From Candidatus Paceibacterota bacterium (GTDB lineage: Bacteria > Verrucomicrobiota > Verrucomicrobiia > Limisphaerales > UBA8199), in NCBI GenBank assembly GCA_035452965.1, contig DAOTCE010000021.1, positions 1 through 64,000 on the forward strand: 64,000 nucleotides of DNA, read 5' to 3'. Below are positions 16,778 to 25,566 of this stretch, piece by piece; positions within the stretch are counted from its first letter, which is position 1; each line of letters opens with the position of its first letter. The translations under genes and the position numbers were made by a program. The notes beneath the pieces are model-generated. The model searched no databases. It worked only from the letters and a program-made list of their open reading frames with translations, and was not told the origin of the DNA.

Positions 16778-18088
16778 TTAGGGCCTCCGCCCTGCCAGTT
16801 CACCACATGCTTGCAGCAGCGCTTCGGCCATCGCCTGGGCGCTGAACCGGTCAAAAACCGCCCGCCGGCCAGCCTCGCCCAGCGCACGGGCCTGAGCGGG
16901 CTCCACGAGCAACCGCTCGATCGCCTCCGCCAACGCCTGCGGGTCGCCGGGCGCGCAGAGGACTCCTCCGCGCGTTGCCTCAACCAGCTCGGGGAAGGCC
17001 GCGGTGCGGGGCTGCACGACCGGCACGCCCGCCGCCAGTGCTTCGATGACATAGAGGCCATACGCTTCTCCACAGCGCGCGGGAACCGAGAAAACGGAAA
17101 GTGAGCGCAGGAACTTGAGTTTGCCCGCCCGGTCAGGATTGGGATGAAACTCTGCCTCGGCGAGCAAGCCGTTTGCCCCCAGCCGTTCGCGCTGCGAATT
17201 GACAAACGGTGTGTCCGCCGGCCCGCAGCTGCCACCCACCCGCAGCTTGAGCTGGCCCGCCCGGCCACGCTGGCGCAAACGGATGTAGGCCTCGACCAGC
17301 GTGTCGAGCCCCTTCTCCGGACACATCCGGGCAAAGAACCCTACGGCAGGCGCGCCTGCCTGCTCGCCTGCCGCCTCGTACCCATCCAGGTTGATTCCAT
17401 TGTGGATCACCCGCACCTTTGCCGGGGCCAGGCCGAGCCGCTCGGTCATTAGCCGGCCAAAGTAACTGCTCGGCGCGATGAGCAGGTCCACCTCCGCCGC
17501 CCGTTCGGCCAGCGTGCGCCAGCAGGTTGCGCGAAGCGGTTCAGGCAAGGCGTCCAGGAACGAGTCCTCCCCCTGTAAGGAGCAGGCAACCGGAACCCGC
17601 AACTCGGACTTGAGTCGGCGAGCCATGCCAAGCAGCAGGGCGTTGGAAAGGCAGAGCACGTCCGGTGGTGGCTGGGTTTTGAGCCACGCAACAAGCTCCT
17701 CCAGTTCGCGCCCCTGGTGTCCTTCCTCACCACGCAGCATGGAAAGGGTTAACTCGCCCAGGTCGGCCGCACGGGTCTTGGCCGCCCTGCCCGCCGCCCA
17801 CTTCAGCAGGTGGGGCGAGGCCAGCAGATCATGCAGCCAGCCGGGCGCGCCCCGGAAGAGCGCGGACTTCTGTTCCAGATAGACGCTCAGCCCGCCAAAG
17901 AAAAGCGGCGTGCCTGTGCTTTGGTTTGTCTCATCCAGCGTCAGCGGCAGGTAAAGCGGCACCATGGTGACCTGGTGGCCCAGCTTGCGCAGCGCAGCTA
18001 CCAGCGCGTTGTCGCGCAGGCACCCGCCGCAATACATGGCGCCCGCGCCGGGAGTTAGCTGCACCAGATTCACTTCACGCCAAAGCAA
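16778..18088 (-). CDS. Glycosyltransferase family 4 protein
   Basis: This 436-residue GT-B fold glycosyltransferase has a C-terminal domain with the family-4 pattern: HNGINLDGY, ARMCPEKGLDTLVEAY, then EAYGLYVIEALAAGVPVV with the EX7E motif. The N-terminal half begins with an acceptor-side loop (GAMYCGGCLRDNAL) that is unusual in having paired cysteines. The start overlaps the end of the upstream PQQ-propeller gene by 19 bases, implying coupling. The sugar donor and acceptor cannot be told from sequence. It is convergent with the response regulator, 7 bases apart. Confidence 0.85.
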   Translation of the reverse strand: MLWREVNLVQLTPGAGAMYCGGCLRDNALVAALRKLGHQVTMVPLYLPLTLDETNQSTGTPLFFGGLSVYLEQKSALFRGAPGWLHDLLASPHLLKWAAGRAAKTRAADLGELTLSMLRGEEGHQGRELEELVAWLKTQPPPDVLCLSNALLLGMARRLKSELRVPVACSLQGEDSFLDALPEPLRATCWRTLAERAAEVDLLIAPSSYFGRLMTERLGLAPAKVRVIHNGINLDGYEAAGEQAGAPAVGFFARMCPEKGLDTLVEAYIRLRQRGRAGQLKLRVGGSCGPADTPFVNSQRERLGANGLLAEAEFHPNPDRAGKLKFLRSLSVFSVPARCGEAYGLYVIEALAAGVPVVQPRTAAFPELVEATRGGVLCAPGDPQALAEAIERLLVEPAQARALGEAGRRAVFDRFSAQAMAEALLQACGELAGRRP

Positions 18089-19188
18089 TAAACACTGCCA
18101 TCATTCCCCCCAACCACTATCCTGCCCCGCGCAACTGCCGGCGAACTCTCGATTGGCTGCCCGATCTCGTAGGACCAAATCTCCTTGCCGTGGTCCAGTG
18201 ACACCACATACAACCGCCCGTCGTCGGAGCCCACGACCACCCTGTTCCCGCACACCGCCGGCGAACTGTCCACCTCGCCGCGCGTGGCGAAGCTCCAGAC
18301 CGCTTTCCCATCGGCGCGCTTGACACAGTGCAACAACTTGTCCCGCCCGCCAAACACGACAAATTCGGCCGTCACTGCGGGAGAAGAGAAATACGGAAAG
18401 TTCCGGTCGTGAAAGGTCCACACCTTCCCCCCTTCCTTGAGGTCCACGCACATGAACTCGTTCTCGTACTGGCCGAAATAAGCGCGCCCGTCCGCCAATG
18501 CCACCGAGGCGGCGACATAGGCCCCGGCATCAACCTCCTGTACCTGTTTGCCGTCCGCCAGCGAGATCACATGAAGCAGCCCGTCGCACCCGCCGAAAAC
18601 AGTCTGGTTGTTGGCAACCGCGGGCGATCCGTTGATGTAGTTGCTCGTTTCATAAACCCAGTTGCTGCGGCCCGTCACGGCGTCCACGCAGTGGAGTTTG
18701 TAATCGTAGCTGCCGACGAGCACCCGCACGCCGCCGGCCGATTGCACCCAGTTTGGCGCGCCGAGGATTTTGTCGCCCGTCCGGTATTTCCAGGCCAGTT
18801 TGCCGGTTCCGGCCTCAAGCGCGTAAAGCAAACCGTCGCTCGAACCGATATACACCTTCCCCTCCAACACCAGGGGCGAGGATTCCACACCGTCCTCCGT
18901 CTTGAACGCCCAAACCTTGCTGCCATCTGCAAGGCCCACGGCATAGACATGGCCGTCGTCCGACCCGACGAAAACGCGGTCCCGAACGATCGCCGGGGAG
19001 GACTTCACCGGACCGGCAGTCTTGAAGGTCCAGAGCAATTGCAGCTTCTCCGGCAGCTTGCCCTCGCCGACGCCCACAAGCGCCGGCCCGCCGCGGAACA
19101 TGGGCCAGTCGCCGGGCGCAACCGCGGCGCTCGCGCACCAACACCCCAGCGACCACACCCAGACCGTGAGGTGGCGTGCCGCAAGCAT
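18070..19188 (-). CDS. PQQ-like beta-propeller repeat protein (secreted)
   Basis: This 372-residue exported protein is built almost wholly from propeller repeats of the type SSPAVxxGRVVVGSDDGxLYxxD, about seven to eight copies, resembling BamB or PQQ-dehydrogenase propellers without catalytic residues. I placed the start at ATG 19188, where a signal peptide (LTVWVWSLGCWCASAAVA) begins; the upstream frame is not protein-like. Such proteins are common in Verrucomicrobia and Planctomycetes, usually of unknown role (scaffold or outer-membrane assembly). It shares a transcript with the downstream glycosyltransferase. Confidence 0.85.
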   Translation of the reverse strand: MLAARHLTVWVWSLGCWCASAAVAPGDWPMFRGGPALVGVGEGKLPEKLQLLWTFKTAGPVKSSPAIVRDRVFVGSDDGHVYAVGLADGSKVWAFKTEDGVESSPLVLEGKVYIGSSDGLLYALEAGTGKLAWKYRTGDKILGAPNWVQSAGGVRVLVGSYDYKLHCVDAVTGRSNWVYETSNYINGSPAVANNQTVFGGCDGLLHVISLADGKQVQEVDAGAYVAASVALADGRAYFGQYENEFMCVDLKEGGKVWTFHDRNFPYFSSPAVTAEFVVFGGRDKLLHCVKRADGKAVWSFATRGEVDSSPAVCGNRVVVGSDDGRLYVVSLDHGKEIWSYEIGQPIESSPAVARGRIVVGGNDGSVYCFGVK

Positions 19189-19480
19189 CAGAAGTCGGGA
19201 ATTCAAGTCGCCGTTGCGGTGAGGTTGGCAGCCGGTAAGCCCGCCGCCCGGCCGGCGGGAATACAGGTGATTGCAAACGGCGCGCCCGCGGCCACCGCAA
19301 GTCCGTGATGAATGCAACTCCGGCGGGTGAACGATCTCGACTTCATACGGCCGATAAAATGCAAATATGGATGCTCGCCTGAGTGTGCCGTCAAAACGCC
19401 GCCAGTCAAGCGGGACTCTGGCATTTCCGGTACGCGTGCCGGAACATTGTGGTGGACTTCGCGGGAGAGCAATCTAGATT

Positions 19481-19930
19481 ATGCTCATGGGCCCGCTGCA
19501 GATAGAGAAAGCACACGACAAACAAGGCAATCCCGGCGCCTGGATCACGCTCGATCCCGGCGCGGAACCGGTCTTTGTCGCCCAGCACCAGTGGATCGGC
19601 GTGGATCTGGACGGCACATTGGCCCGGGATGACGAAGAGGGCCATTTCCTGCCGCCCTACCCGCTGGGAACACCGATTCCCGAGATGATTGAGATGGTCA
19701 AAAGCCTGCTGGCGGCCGGGGTGACAGTGAAGATCTTCTCCGCCCGGGCCTGTGATCCAGAAAGCGTCCCGATGATCCAGGACTGGGTCGAGAAACACGG
19801 GCTCGGGCGCTTGGAGGTCACCAATCAGAAGGACTACGACCTCATCCGCTTCTATGACGACCGCGCCATCCAAGTGCTGCCCAACCAAGGCAGATCGGTG
19901 AGTTGCCTGGCCAACGGCAAGCTCGGCTGA
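19481..19930 (+). CDS. HAD-like small hydrolase
   Basis: This 149-residue protein has the haloacid dehalogenase-type motif I in GVDLDGTLARDD, a Ser of motif II in KIFSARA, and a late acidic motif FYDDRAIQV. The cap is minimal, similar to small HAD phosphatases of the polynucleotide-kinase-phosphatase type. The substrate is unknown. The start at 19481 has GGGAG about 13 bases upstream; a second ATG two codons later is possible. The gene stands alone between divergent and convergent neighbours. Confidence 0.7.
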   Translation: MLMGPLQIEKAHDKQGNPGAWITLDPGAEPVFVAQHQWIGVDLDGTLARDDEEGHFLPPYPLGTPIPEMIEMVKSLLAAGVTVKIFSARACDPESVPMIQDWVEKHGLGRLEVTNQKDYDLIRFYDDRAIQVLPNQGRSVSCLANGKLG

Positions 19931-19956
19931 GCAAAAACGGGACCTTGGATCGTTGG

Positions 19957-19992
19957 AGCGGTGGAGTGCCGGGAATCTATCACTGCACCGCT
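19957..19992. terminator. Stem-loop between convergent HAD and GAF genes
   Basis: A 12-bp inverted repeat with one mismatch (AGCGGTGGAGTG at 19957-19968 against CACTGCACCGCT at 19981-19992) lies between the stop codons of two converging genes. No long T run follows on either strand, so a terminator role is inferred from position. The flanking GGATCG(T/C)TGG words and the nearby CCATCACTCC resemble the edges of the island at 21866-22164. Confidence 0.4.
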
Positions 19993-20019
19993 GGATCGCT
20001 GTATTGCTTCCCTATTCCA

Positions 20020-20715
20020 TCACTCCGTTGTCCCCCTGTTCGGGCGCTGCTTCTCCAGGCACTCGGGGCAAATGCCGTGTGTGAAGTCGGCCCCGGTGTG
20101 CTCGTGGATGTAGGCCTCGACTTGGCTCCAGTAGCCTTGGTCGTCGCGGATGCGCTTGCACCAGGCGCAGATTGGCAGCAGGCCGTGCAGAGTTTTGACC
20201 TTCTCCAACACCTCGGCCATGCGCTTCGAGGCACGCCGCAGCTCCAGTAGAGCCATCACCTGGCGCGCCAGGGCTTGCATCGCGGTCTTCTGCTGGGGAG
20301 AGAGTTGCCGCGGCTTGCGGTCAATGGCACACAGGGAACCCAAAGCAAAGCCTTCCGGGCTGGACAGCGGGAAGCCGGCGTAGAACCGTATGTGCGGCGT
20401 GCGCGTGACCAGGGCGCTGTCCGCGAACCTCGCGTCGTTGAGCGCATCTCGCACGATCAACGGTTCCACCTGCAGGATCGCATGGGCGCAAAACGCCACA
20501 TCGCGCGGCGTCTCCTGTTCGTTCAATCCCACCCTTGATTTGAACCACTGCCGGGACTCGTCCACGAGGGAGATCGTGGCGATGGGCACATCACAGACAT
20601 ATGCGGCCAGCGCGGTGATATCATCGTAAGCCTGTTCCGTCCCGCTATCCAGGATTTGGTACTCGCGCAGGGCTGCCAACCGCTGCTTCTCATTGTCGGG
20701 GATGGGGGCCTTCAT
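20020..20715 (-). CDS. GAF domain protein with C-terminal cysteine motif
   Basis: This 231-residue cytosolic protein begins with the linker EKQRLAALREYQILDSGTEQAYDDIT typical of stand-alone GAF sensors. A GAF domain follows (VPIATISLVDESRQWFKS, FAGFPL-like region, GSLCAID). The last 50 or so residues carry ICAWCKRIRDDQGYW and GICPECL, a CX2C pair that may bind metal and that often ends verrucomicrobial and bacterial signalling proteins. There is no output domain, so it may report to a partner kinase or regulator. Confidence 0.82.
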   Translation of the reverse strand: MKAPIPDNEKQRLAALREYQILDSGTEQAYDDITALAAYVCDVPIATISLVDESRQWFKSRVGLNEQETPRDVAFCAHAILQVEPLIVRDALNDARFADSALVTRTPHIRFYAGFPLSSPEGFALGSLCAIDRKPRQLSPQQKTAMQALARQVMALLELRRASKRMAEVLEKVKTLHGLLPICAWCKRIRDDQGYWSQVEAYIHEHTGADFTHGICPECLEKQRPNRGTTE

Positions 20716-20755
20716 TCAGGGATGTGGGGGTTCGGTAACACTGCTTGACCCTTGT

Positions 20756-21856
20756 TCAAAAGGCCGGCGCCGAATACGCCAGCCCATGCGCGCCGGCCAC
20801 GGCCTTGTGGGTGATCTTGCCGTCCATCACGTTGATCCCGCTTACCAGCGCCGGCTGCCGCTGGCACGATTCGGCCAGCCCGTGATCGGCCAGCAATTCA
20901 AGATAGCGGTGAGTGACGTTCGTCAACGCCTGCGTCGCCGTCCGCGCATAGGCCCCCGGCATGTTGGCCACGCAATAGTGGACAACACCTTCCTCAACGA
21001 AGACCGGGTGATCGTGCGTGGTGGGTCGGGATGTTTCCGAGCAACCGCCCTGGTCAATCGCGATATCCACCAGCACGCTGCCCGGGTGCATCCGCCGCAG
21101 CATATCGCGGCGAATCAGCCGGGGCGCCTTGGCCCCGGGAACCAGCACGGCGCCGATGAGCAGATCCACCGACGGCAGCAGTTCCATCAGGTGCGCTTCG
21201 TTCGAGTAAAGTGTGTGGGCAGTATGCAAGGTGATGTCCAGGAAGCGCATTCGCTCCAGATCCACTTCGAGGATGGTCACATCGGCGCCCATCCCCTGGG
21301 CCATGCGGGCGGCGTTGATGCCCGAGGCGCCGCCTCCCAGCACGACGACCTTGCCCGGCAACACGCCAGGCACCCCGCCGAGCAACACGCCGCTGCCGCC
21401 ATTGTGCTTGGCTAGAAAGTAGCCGCCGACCAGGACAGACATGCGCCCAGCAATCTCGCTCATCGGTTCCAGCAGCGGCAGTCGCCGGTTGACTTCGATG
21501 GTCTCATAGGCCAGTCCGGTCACCCGGGATTTTATCAGCGCCTCAGTCAGCGACCGGCTCGCCGCCAGGTGCAGGTAAGTAAACAGCAGTTGGCCCGGCT
21601 TGAGCAGCCCGTATTCAGACGGCAGCGGTTCCTTGACCTTCACCACGATATCGGCCTTTTCGTACGCCGCCGCGTGGTCGTTCACTAGGGTCGCGCCGGC
21701 TTGGGCGTAATCCGAATCAGGGTAGCCCGACCCGGCGCCGGCGTTACGTTCCACCAGCACCTGGTGGCCGCGCTGGACGAGTTGATAAGCAACCGAAGGC
21801 AGCAAGGCCACGCGGTATTCCTGGTCCTTAATCTCTTTAGGCACGCCAATGATCAT
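20756..21856 (-). CDS. ald: Alanine dehydrogenase
   Basis: It catalyses NAD-dependent interconversion of L-alanine and pyruvate plus ammonium. The 366-residue length is normal. The sequence opens with MIIGVPKEIKDQEYRVAL and has the catalytic-region YLHLA histidine. The NAD motif VVVLGGGASGINAARMA is intact, as are DIAIDQGGCSET and the family-typical HYCVANMPGAY. It is monocistronic as far as I can see. It could supply pyruvate or ammonium, or help maintain redox balance in an anaerobic lifestyle. Confidence 0.95.
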   Translation of the reverse strand: MIIGVPKEIKDQEYRVALLPSVAYQLVQRGHQVLVERNAGAGSGYPDSDYAQAGATLVNDHAAAYEKADIVVKVKEPLPSEYGLLKPGQLLFTYLHLAASRSLTEALIKSRVTGLAYETIEVNRRLPLLEPMSEIAGRMSVLVGGYFLAKHNGGSGVLLGGVPGVLPGKVVVLGGGASGINAARMAQGMGADVTILEVDLERMRFLDITLHTAHTLYSNEAHLMELLPSVDLLIGAVLVPGAKAPRLIRRDMLRRMHPGSVLVDIAIDQGGCSETSRPTTHDHPVFVEEGVVHYCVANMPGAYARTATQALTNVTHRYLELLADHGLAESCQRQPALVSGINVMDGKITHKAVAGAHGLAYSAPAF

Positions 21857-22153
21857 AGGGGAATTGGAGTAATGGATTGCTGGGGCAATGGAGTGTAGGC
21901 CATCAAATGTATGCGATGTTGCTCTCTTCTAGTATCAGGCTGCCGATCCATCCATCAGTCTCTTGCTTGTGCTTGGAACTTTCAACAAGTTTCAGCAGTC
22001 CTTGTTTAAGCTCGAAGGAAAGGTCGTTCAAGGCGCTATAGCCATGCTCGGCCTTCCGATAGGCAAGGAGACCAAAAACCGGTTCGATCGAGGAACCTAT
22101 GTCAATCTTGTGCTAATAGTCTATTCGCGTCTCGTTACCGCTCCAGCACTCCA
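21857..22153. other. AT-richer intergenic island with related inverted edges
   Basis: Between ald and the YihY gene lies a stretch clearly lower in GC than its surroundings. Its left edge (from 21866, GGAGTAATGGATTGCTGG) and the reverse complement of its right edge (to about 22164, AGAGTGATGGAGTGCTGG) match at most positions, like imperfect terminal inverted repeats. Inside, the minus strand is open for 70 codons (22112 to the TGA at 21903) with plausible protein composition but no standard start codon. This could be a decayed small mobile element or gene remnant. Confidence 0.35.
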
Positions 22154-23701
22154 TCACTCTGTCAGGATATTCTGGCTCTGCGCCCGGTTGACCAGCGCCA
22201 GCATGGTTACCGAAGCCGCAGCGTGCCGTTCCGCTTCCTCGATACGGTGGAATTCCCCGTAGACTTCTGTGCGCGTCGGCTCGTCGCGCGTCGCCAGGTC
22301 CTGCCCCTGGCTGGCGCGCAAGGCCATCAGGATATCGTGGCAAGTGATCGTTTCCAGCGGGCGCGCCGGCAAGTAGCCCGGGGCTTCGCCGGCGGTCTCT
22401 GTCACGAGCCGGGCGGCGCACAAGATTCGCATCAGCTGCTGCACCAGGCGCGTCGGCACGGCCAGTGCCTCGGCGATTTCGACCGAGTCGGGCGGCAGCT
22501 CCCCCTTCGCGAACCGCTGGCCGATGCAGGTCATCAGCCGCAGCGCCACGAACTCACGCCCGCGCTGGTTGATGTTCTCAACCTGCCGTTCCTCCAGATA
22601 CGAAGCCCGGTTCTGGTACGCGTAGGCCACCTGCGCCCCAAACAGCAGGATCAACCACGCAAAGTAGAGCCCGATCATGAACACGGGCACCATCCCGAGG
22701 CTGCCGTAAATCCTGCTGTTGGACACCACGCGCGACACGTAGAGCACGCTCGCGAGGTTGTTGAGATGAAAGAGAATGCCCCCGGCCAGGCCGCCGGCCA
22801 GAGCCGCCTGCCAATTAACGTGCGTATTTGGTATCAGGGCATAAAACAAGGCGAAGGACAGGCACAAGACCACGACCGGCATGAGCTGGAAGATGAGCGG
22901 GCCCAAAACCGGCACGACCGCCAGCCACTGCTGCGTAACCCCCCAGTGTGGTCCGGTCGTCAGCCCCAGCGCGACGGCGATTAACAAAGGCGCCAGGCTG
23001 ATAACGCCCCAGTAGAGGACAATCCGCATGAACCAGCTTCGCCCGCGCGCCACGCCCCAGATATCGTTGAAAGTGTCTTCAATCCGGTTCAGCATCGAGA
23101 TGGCCGCGAACACCAACAGAATACTACCCGTCACTCCCAACGCGCCGCTGCGGGTGTTTTGGATGAACTCGTGGATGCCCCGCGCTATCGCTTGACGCGT
23201 CCTGACCACTTGCGCGGTTTCGGCGAAGGCCGGCGGCGCGGCCCCGTTGGTTGCTCCGCCGCCGCCTGAGAGAGCCGGGCTGTTGGTGGGCGCGGACGAA
23301 GGTGCGGTCACCTCGGCGGATGCGTTGGTGTCCGTGAACTCCGTAAACCAGTCTTCATCGAGCTTAAGTTCGTTCAGGCCCACCGTTTCCGCCGGCGTGA
23401 CGCTGGCCACCAGTTGCACGATGAACTTGTCAATCTGGTCTTCCCCCTCCTTCTTGAGCACGGCGCTGCTGATGCTCATAGCCACGGCCAGCATGGGAAC
23501 AAGCGCCAGCACGGTGGCGTAGGCCAGCGCCGAGGCGCGCACCAGGCAGCGGTTGCGGATGAAGCTCTTGCACACCAGAACCCAGAAATGAACGTAGCGA
23601 AGCCAGCGGGAAGTGCCGGCCAGCGACGCCGGGGCCCGCTCGTCCAGCAGCGCCTCCGCGCGCTGGCGGATCTGATGGAACCTGGAGACCTTTTTCGCCA
23701 T
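22154..23701 (-). CDS. YihY/BrkB family membrane protein with C-terminal winged-helix-like domain
   Basis: This 515-residue inner-membrane protein of the YihY (formerly RNase BN) family has about six helices. It includes the typical LVRASALAYATVLALVPMLAV start and RIYGSLGMVPVFMIGLYFAWLILLFGAQ. A roughly 100-residue low-complexity Ala/Ser/Thr loop lies between helices 1 and 2. The last 130 residues are soluble, with a winged-helix-like stretch (LPPDSVEIAEALAVPTRLVQQLMRIL), as in longer family members. I started at ATG 23701 (MAKKV); 12 upstream residues are unlikely. The molecular function of the family is not established. Confidence 0.85.
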   Translation of the reverse strand: MAKKVSRFHQIRQRAEALLDERAPASLAGTSRWLRYVHFWVLVCKSFIRNRCLVRASALAYATVLALVPMLAVAMSISSAVLKKEGEDQIDKFIVQLVASVTPAETVGLNELKLDEDWFTEFTDTNASAEVTAPSSAPTNSPALSGGGGATNGAAPPAFAETAQVVRTRQAIARGIHEFIQNTRSGALGVTGSILLVFAAISMLNRIEDTFNDIWGVARGRSWFMRIVLYWGVISLAPLLIAVALGLTTGPHWGVTQQWLAVVPVLGPLIFQLMPVVVLCLSFALFYALIPNTHVNWQAALAGGLAGGILFHLNNLASVLYVSRVVSNSRIYGSLGMVPVFMIGLYFAWLILLFGAQVAYAYQNRASYLEERQVENINQRGREFVALRLMTCIGQRFAKGELPPDSVEIAEALAVPTRLVQQLMRILCAARLVTETAGEAPGYLPARPLETITCHDILMALRASQGQDLATRDEPTRTEVYGEFHRIEEAERHAAASVTMLALVNRAQSQNILTE

Positions 23702-23843
23702 GCTGACGCCGCCCACGCTAACAGAGCAACGAGGCAAGTCAATTGCTGGGAAGCGCCAGTGGAACGCGGCCTGGCCGTGCGCGCTCCGACCTGTTCCCTT
23801 TCCGCCACCGCGCGAGCGGGGTGCGCCCGCTGGAATTATGGTG

Positions 23844-23874
23844 TTGACAGTTTGGCCTCAAATCCGAGTATTCC
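23844..23874 (+). promoter_or_regulatory. Possible sigma-70-type promoter for the NCS1-like permease
   Basis: A perfect TTGACA at 23844-23849 is followed by a weak -10-like TATTCC at 23869-23874, with a 19-base spacer that is longer than ideal. It lies about 60 bases upstream of the permease ATG. Support is limited to the good -35 and its position. Confidence 0.3.
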
Positions 23875-23933
23875 CTCCCAATGCTTGCCGTCTGTTTGGA
23901 GTCAGGCAGCGTAACCAAATCGGTAACTGAACT

Positions 23934-25385
23934 ATGAATAATCAACAAGCACAAGTGGTTGGCCAACTCCCGGGATACATCACCAGCGCCGTGCCCAATC
24001 CCAAAGACAAGCGCGCGCCTTGGTACAAGAACACCGCCCCGAGCTACGCGGGAATTTTCCTGTGGTTCGTGTTTTGGCAGGAATCGCTTAAGTCGCACAA
24101 TCTGGGAGGGACGCTTTCCCAGGGGATTCTCCTCCCGCTGGTCGCACTCGTGGTCGCGGCGGCGATCTGCCACTACTTGTTCTACCTTGCCCCGGGCATG
24201 CTCGGAATGAAGACCGGTCTTCCGCTCTATATTGTGGGCACCTCCACCTTTGGTTCCCAGGGCGGTTTTCTCATGCCTGGCTTCCTGATGGGCCTCTTGC
24301 AGTTCGGCTGGGTGGGAGTAAATGTCTGCTTCTCCTCCCTGGCACTGGCGGAAGTCATTCCGGTTCCCGCCAAGGCCATTATGGTGGTCTGGGGGGCGCT
24401 AGCCTGCTTCGTGGGGCTCAAAGGCATCCAGTATGTTGCCAGGGTCGCCACTTACCTGCCGCTCATCCCACTGGTTACCCTGATTGTTCTGGTCGCCGCC
24501 ACCATTGGCAACGTCGGTCACTTCGATGCGAAAAATCTGACGGCCCTCCAACAGACTTTCCTGGCCTCCAACGATCTGAAGCCGGCGGCGCCCGCGTTGG
24601 ATGCGTTTACTCTCTTTGCCGTTGTTGTCGCCAACGTAGTGGGGTTCTTTGCGACCGCCGGCGCGGCTGGCGTGGACTTCGGCATGAACAGCCGCGACAA
24701 GAAGGACGTTTCGATGGGCGGTATGGTTGGAGTAGCACTCGCCATTGTTTTGATTGCCGGCGCGGCCCTGCTGGTGATTGCCGGGGTATATGGATCGGTC
24801 GAACTGCAGGCCAAGGCTCTTGAGGCTGGTAAGGGCGCCAAGAACGGTCCGGGCTTCATCCTCGACGCGTTCAACCTCATTCCTGTGGTCCTGGGACCCG
24901 CTGCGGGCAAGTGGGTGATGTTCTTGCTGGCGTTGGCGGCCTTCCCGCCGGCCTGCTTCTCGTCGTTCATTGCGGCCAACAGCTTCAAGACCACCCTGCC
25001 CAAAGTAAATCCCTTCATTTCCGTCGGGATCGGCACCGTCGTTGCTATTTTACTGGCTTGGAGCGGTTACGCCGGCGATGCCGCCGGTAAAGTGTTCCCG
25101 ATCATCGGCGCCTCCTTTGGGCCGGTCTGTGGCGCGATGATGGTGGATTACCTGCTCAACGGCAAGAAATGGAGCGGCCCGCGCGCCGGCTTCAACCCCG
25201 CCGGCTGGGTAGCCTGGGCCGCCGGCTTCGTGGTCGGCATCCTGCCCAACCTCAGCGTCAACGTCCCGGCCGCCCCGGTGCTGGCCTTTATAATCGGCGC
25301 GGTGGTGTATTTCCTCTGCGCGAAGATGGGGATGCTCTCGCCGGTAGTGCCGGTCTCCGGCGCAATGGTTGAAGCCACAAAATAA
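23934..25385 (+). CDS. NCS1-like nucleobase/cytosine permease
   Basis: This 483-residue integral membrane protein has about 12 hydrophobic segments. The N-terminal features (PWYKNTAPSYAGIFLWFVFWQ), the GTSTFGSQGG loop and the overall pattern resemble permeases for cytosine, purines and related compounds (NCS1/CodB). Specificity cannot be assigned. The family call is from sequence pattern and could be refined to a neighbouring APC-superfamily group. The gene is convergent with dnaE with a 181-base gap that holds no clear terminator. Confidence 0.7.
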   Translation: MNNQQAQVVGQLPGYITSAVPNPKDKRAPWYKNTAPSYAGIFLWFVFWQESLKSHNLGGTLSQGILLPLVALVVAAAICHYLFYLAPGMLGMKTGLPLYIVGTSTFGSQGGFLMPGFLMGLLQFGWVGVNVCFSSLALAEVIPVPAKAIMVVWGALACFVGLKGIQYVARVATYLPLIPLVTLIVLVAATIGNVGHFDAKNLTALQQTFLASNDLKPAAPALDAFTLFAVVVANVVGFFATAGAAGVDFGMNSRDKKDVSMGGMVGVALAIVLIAGAALLVIAGVYGSVELQAKALEAGKGAKNGPGFILDAFNLIPVVLGPAAGKWVMFLLALAAFPPACFSSFIAANSFKTTLPKVNPFISVGIGTVVAILLAWSGYAGDAAGKVFPIIGASFGPVCGAMMVDYLLNGKKWSGPRAGFNPAGWVAWAAGFVVGILPNLSVNVPAAPVLAFIIGAVVYFLCAKMGMLSPVVPVSGAMVEATK

Positions 25386-25566
25386 TCCCTCGAGATCATT
25401 GTCCGCTCGACCCGCCGTGATCTGCAAAGGTCAGGGCGGCTTACGTCTGTTTCAGTAGTGGGGGCACAGGGCATTCTCGCAGCCAAGACCCCCCCGGCAA
25501 AAGTCACCGGGAGCTTGAGAGGAAGGCCGACGATGCAGAGCTTCAAGCCAGATTAGGCTGGCGCGC

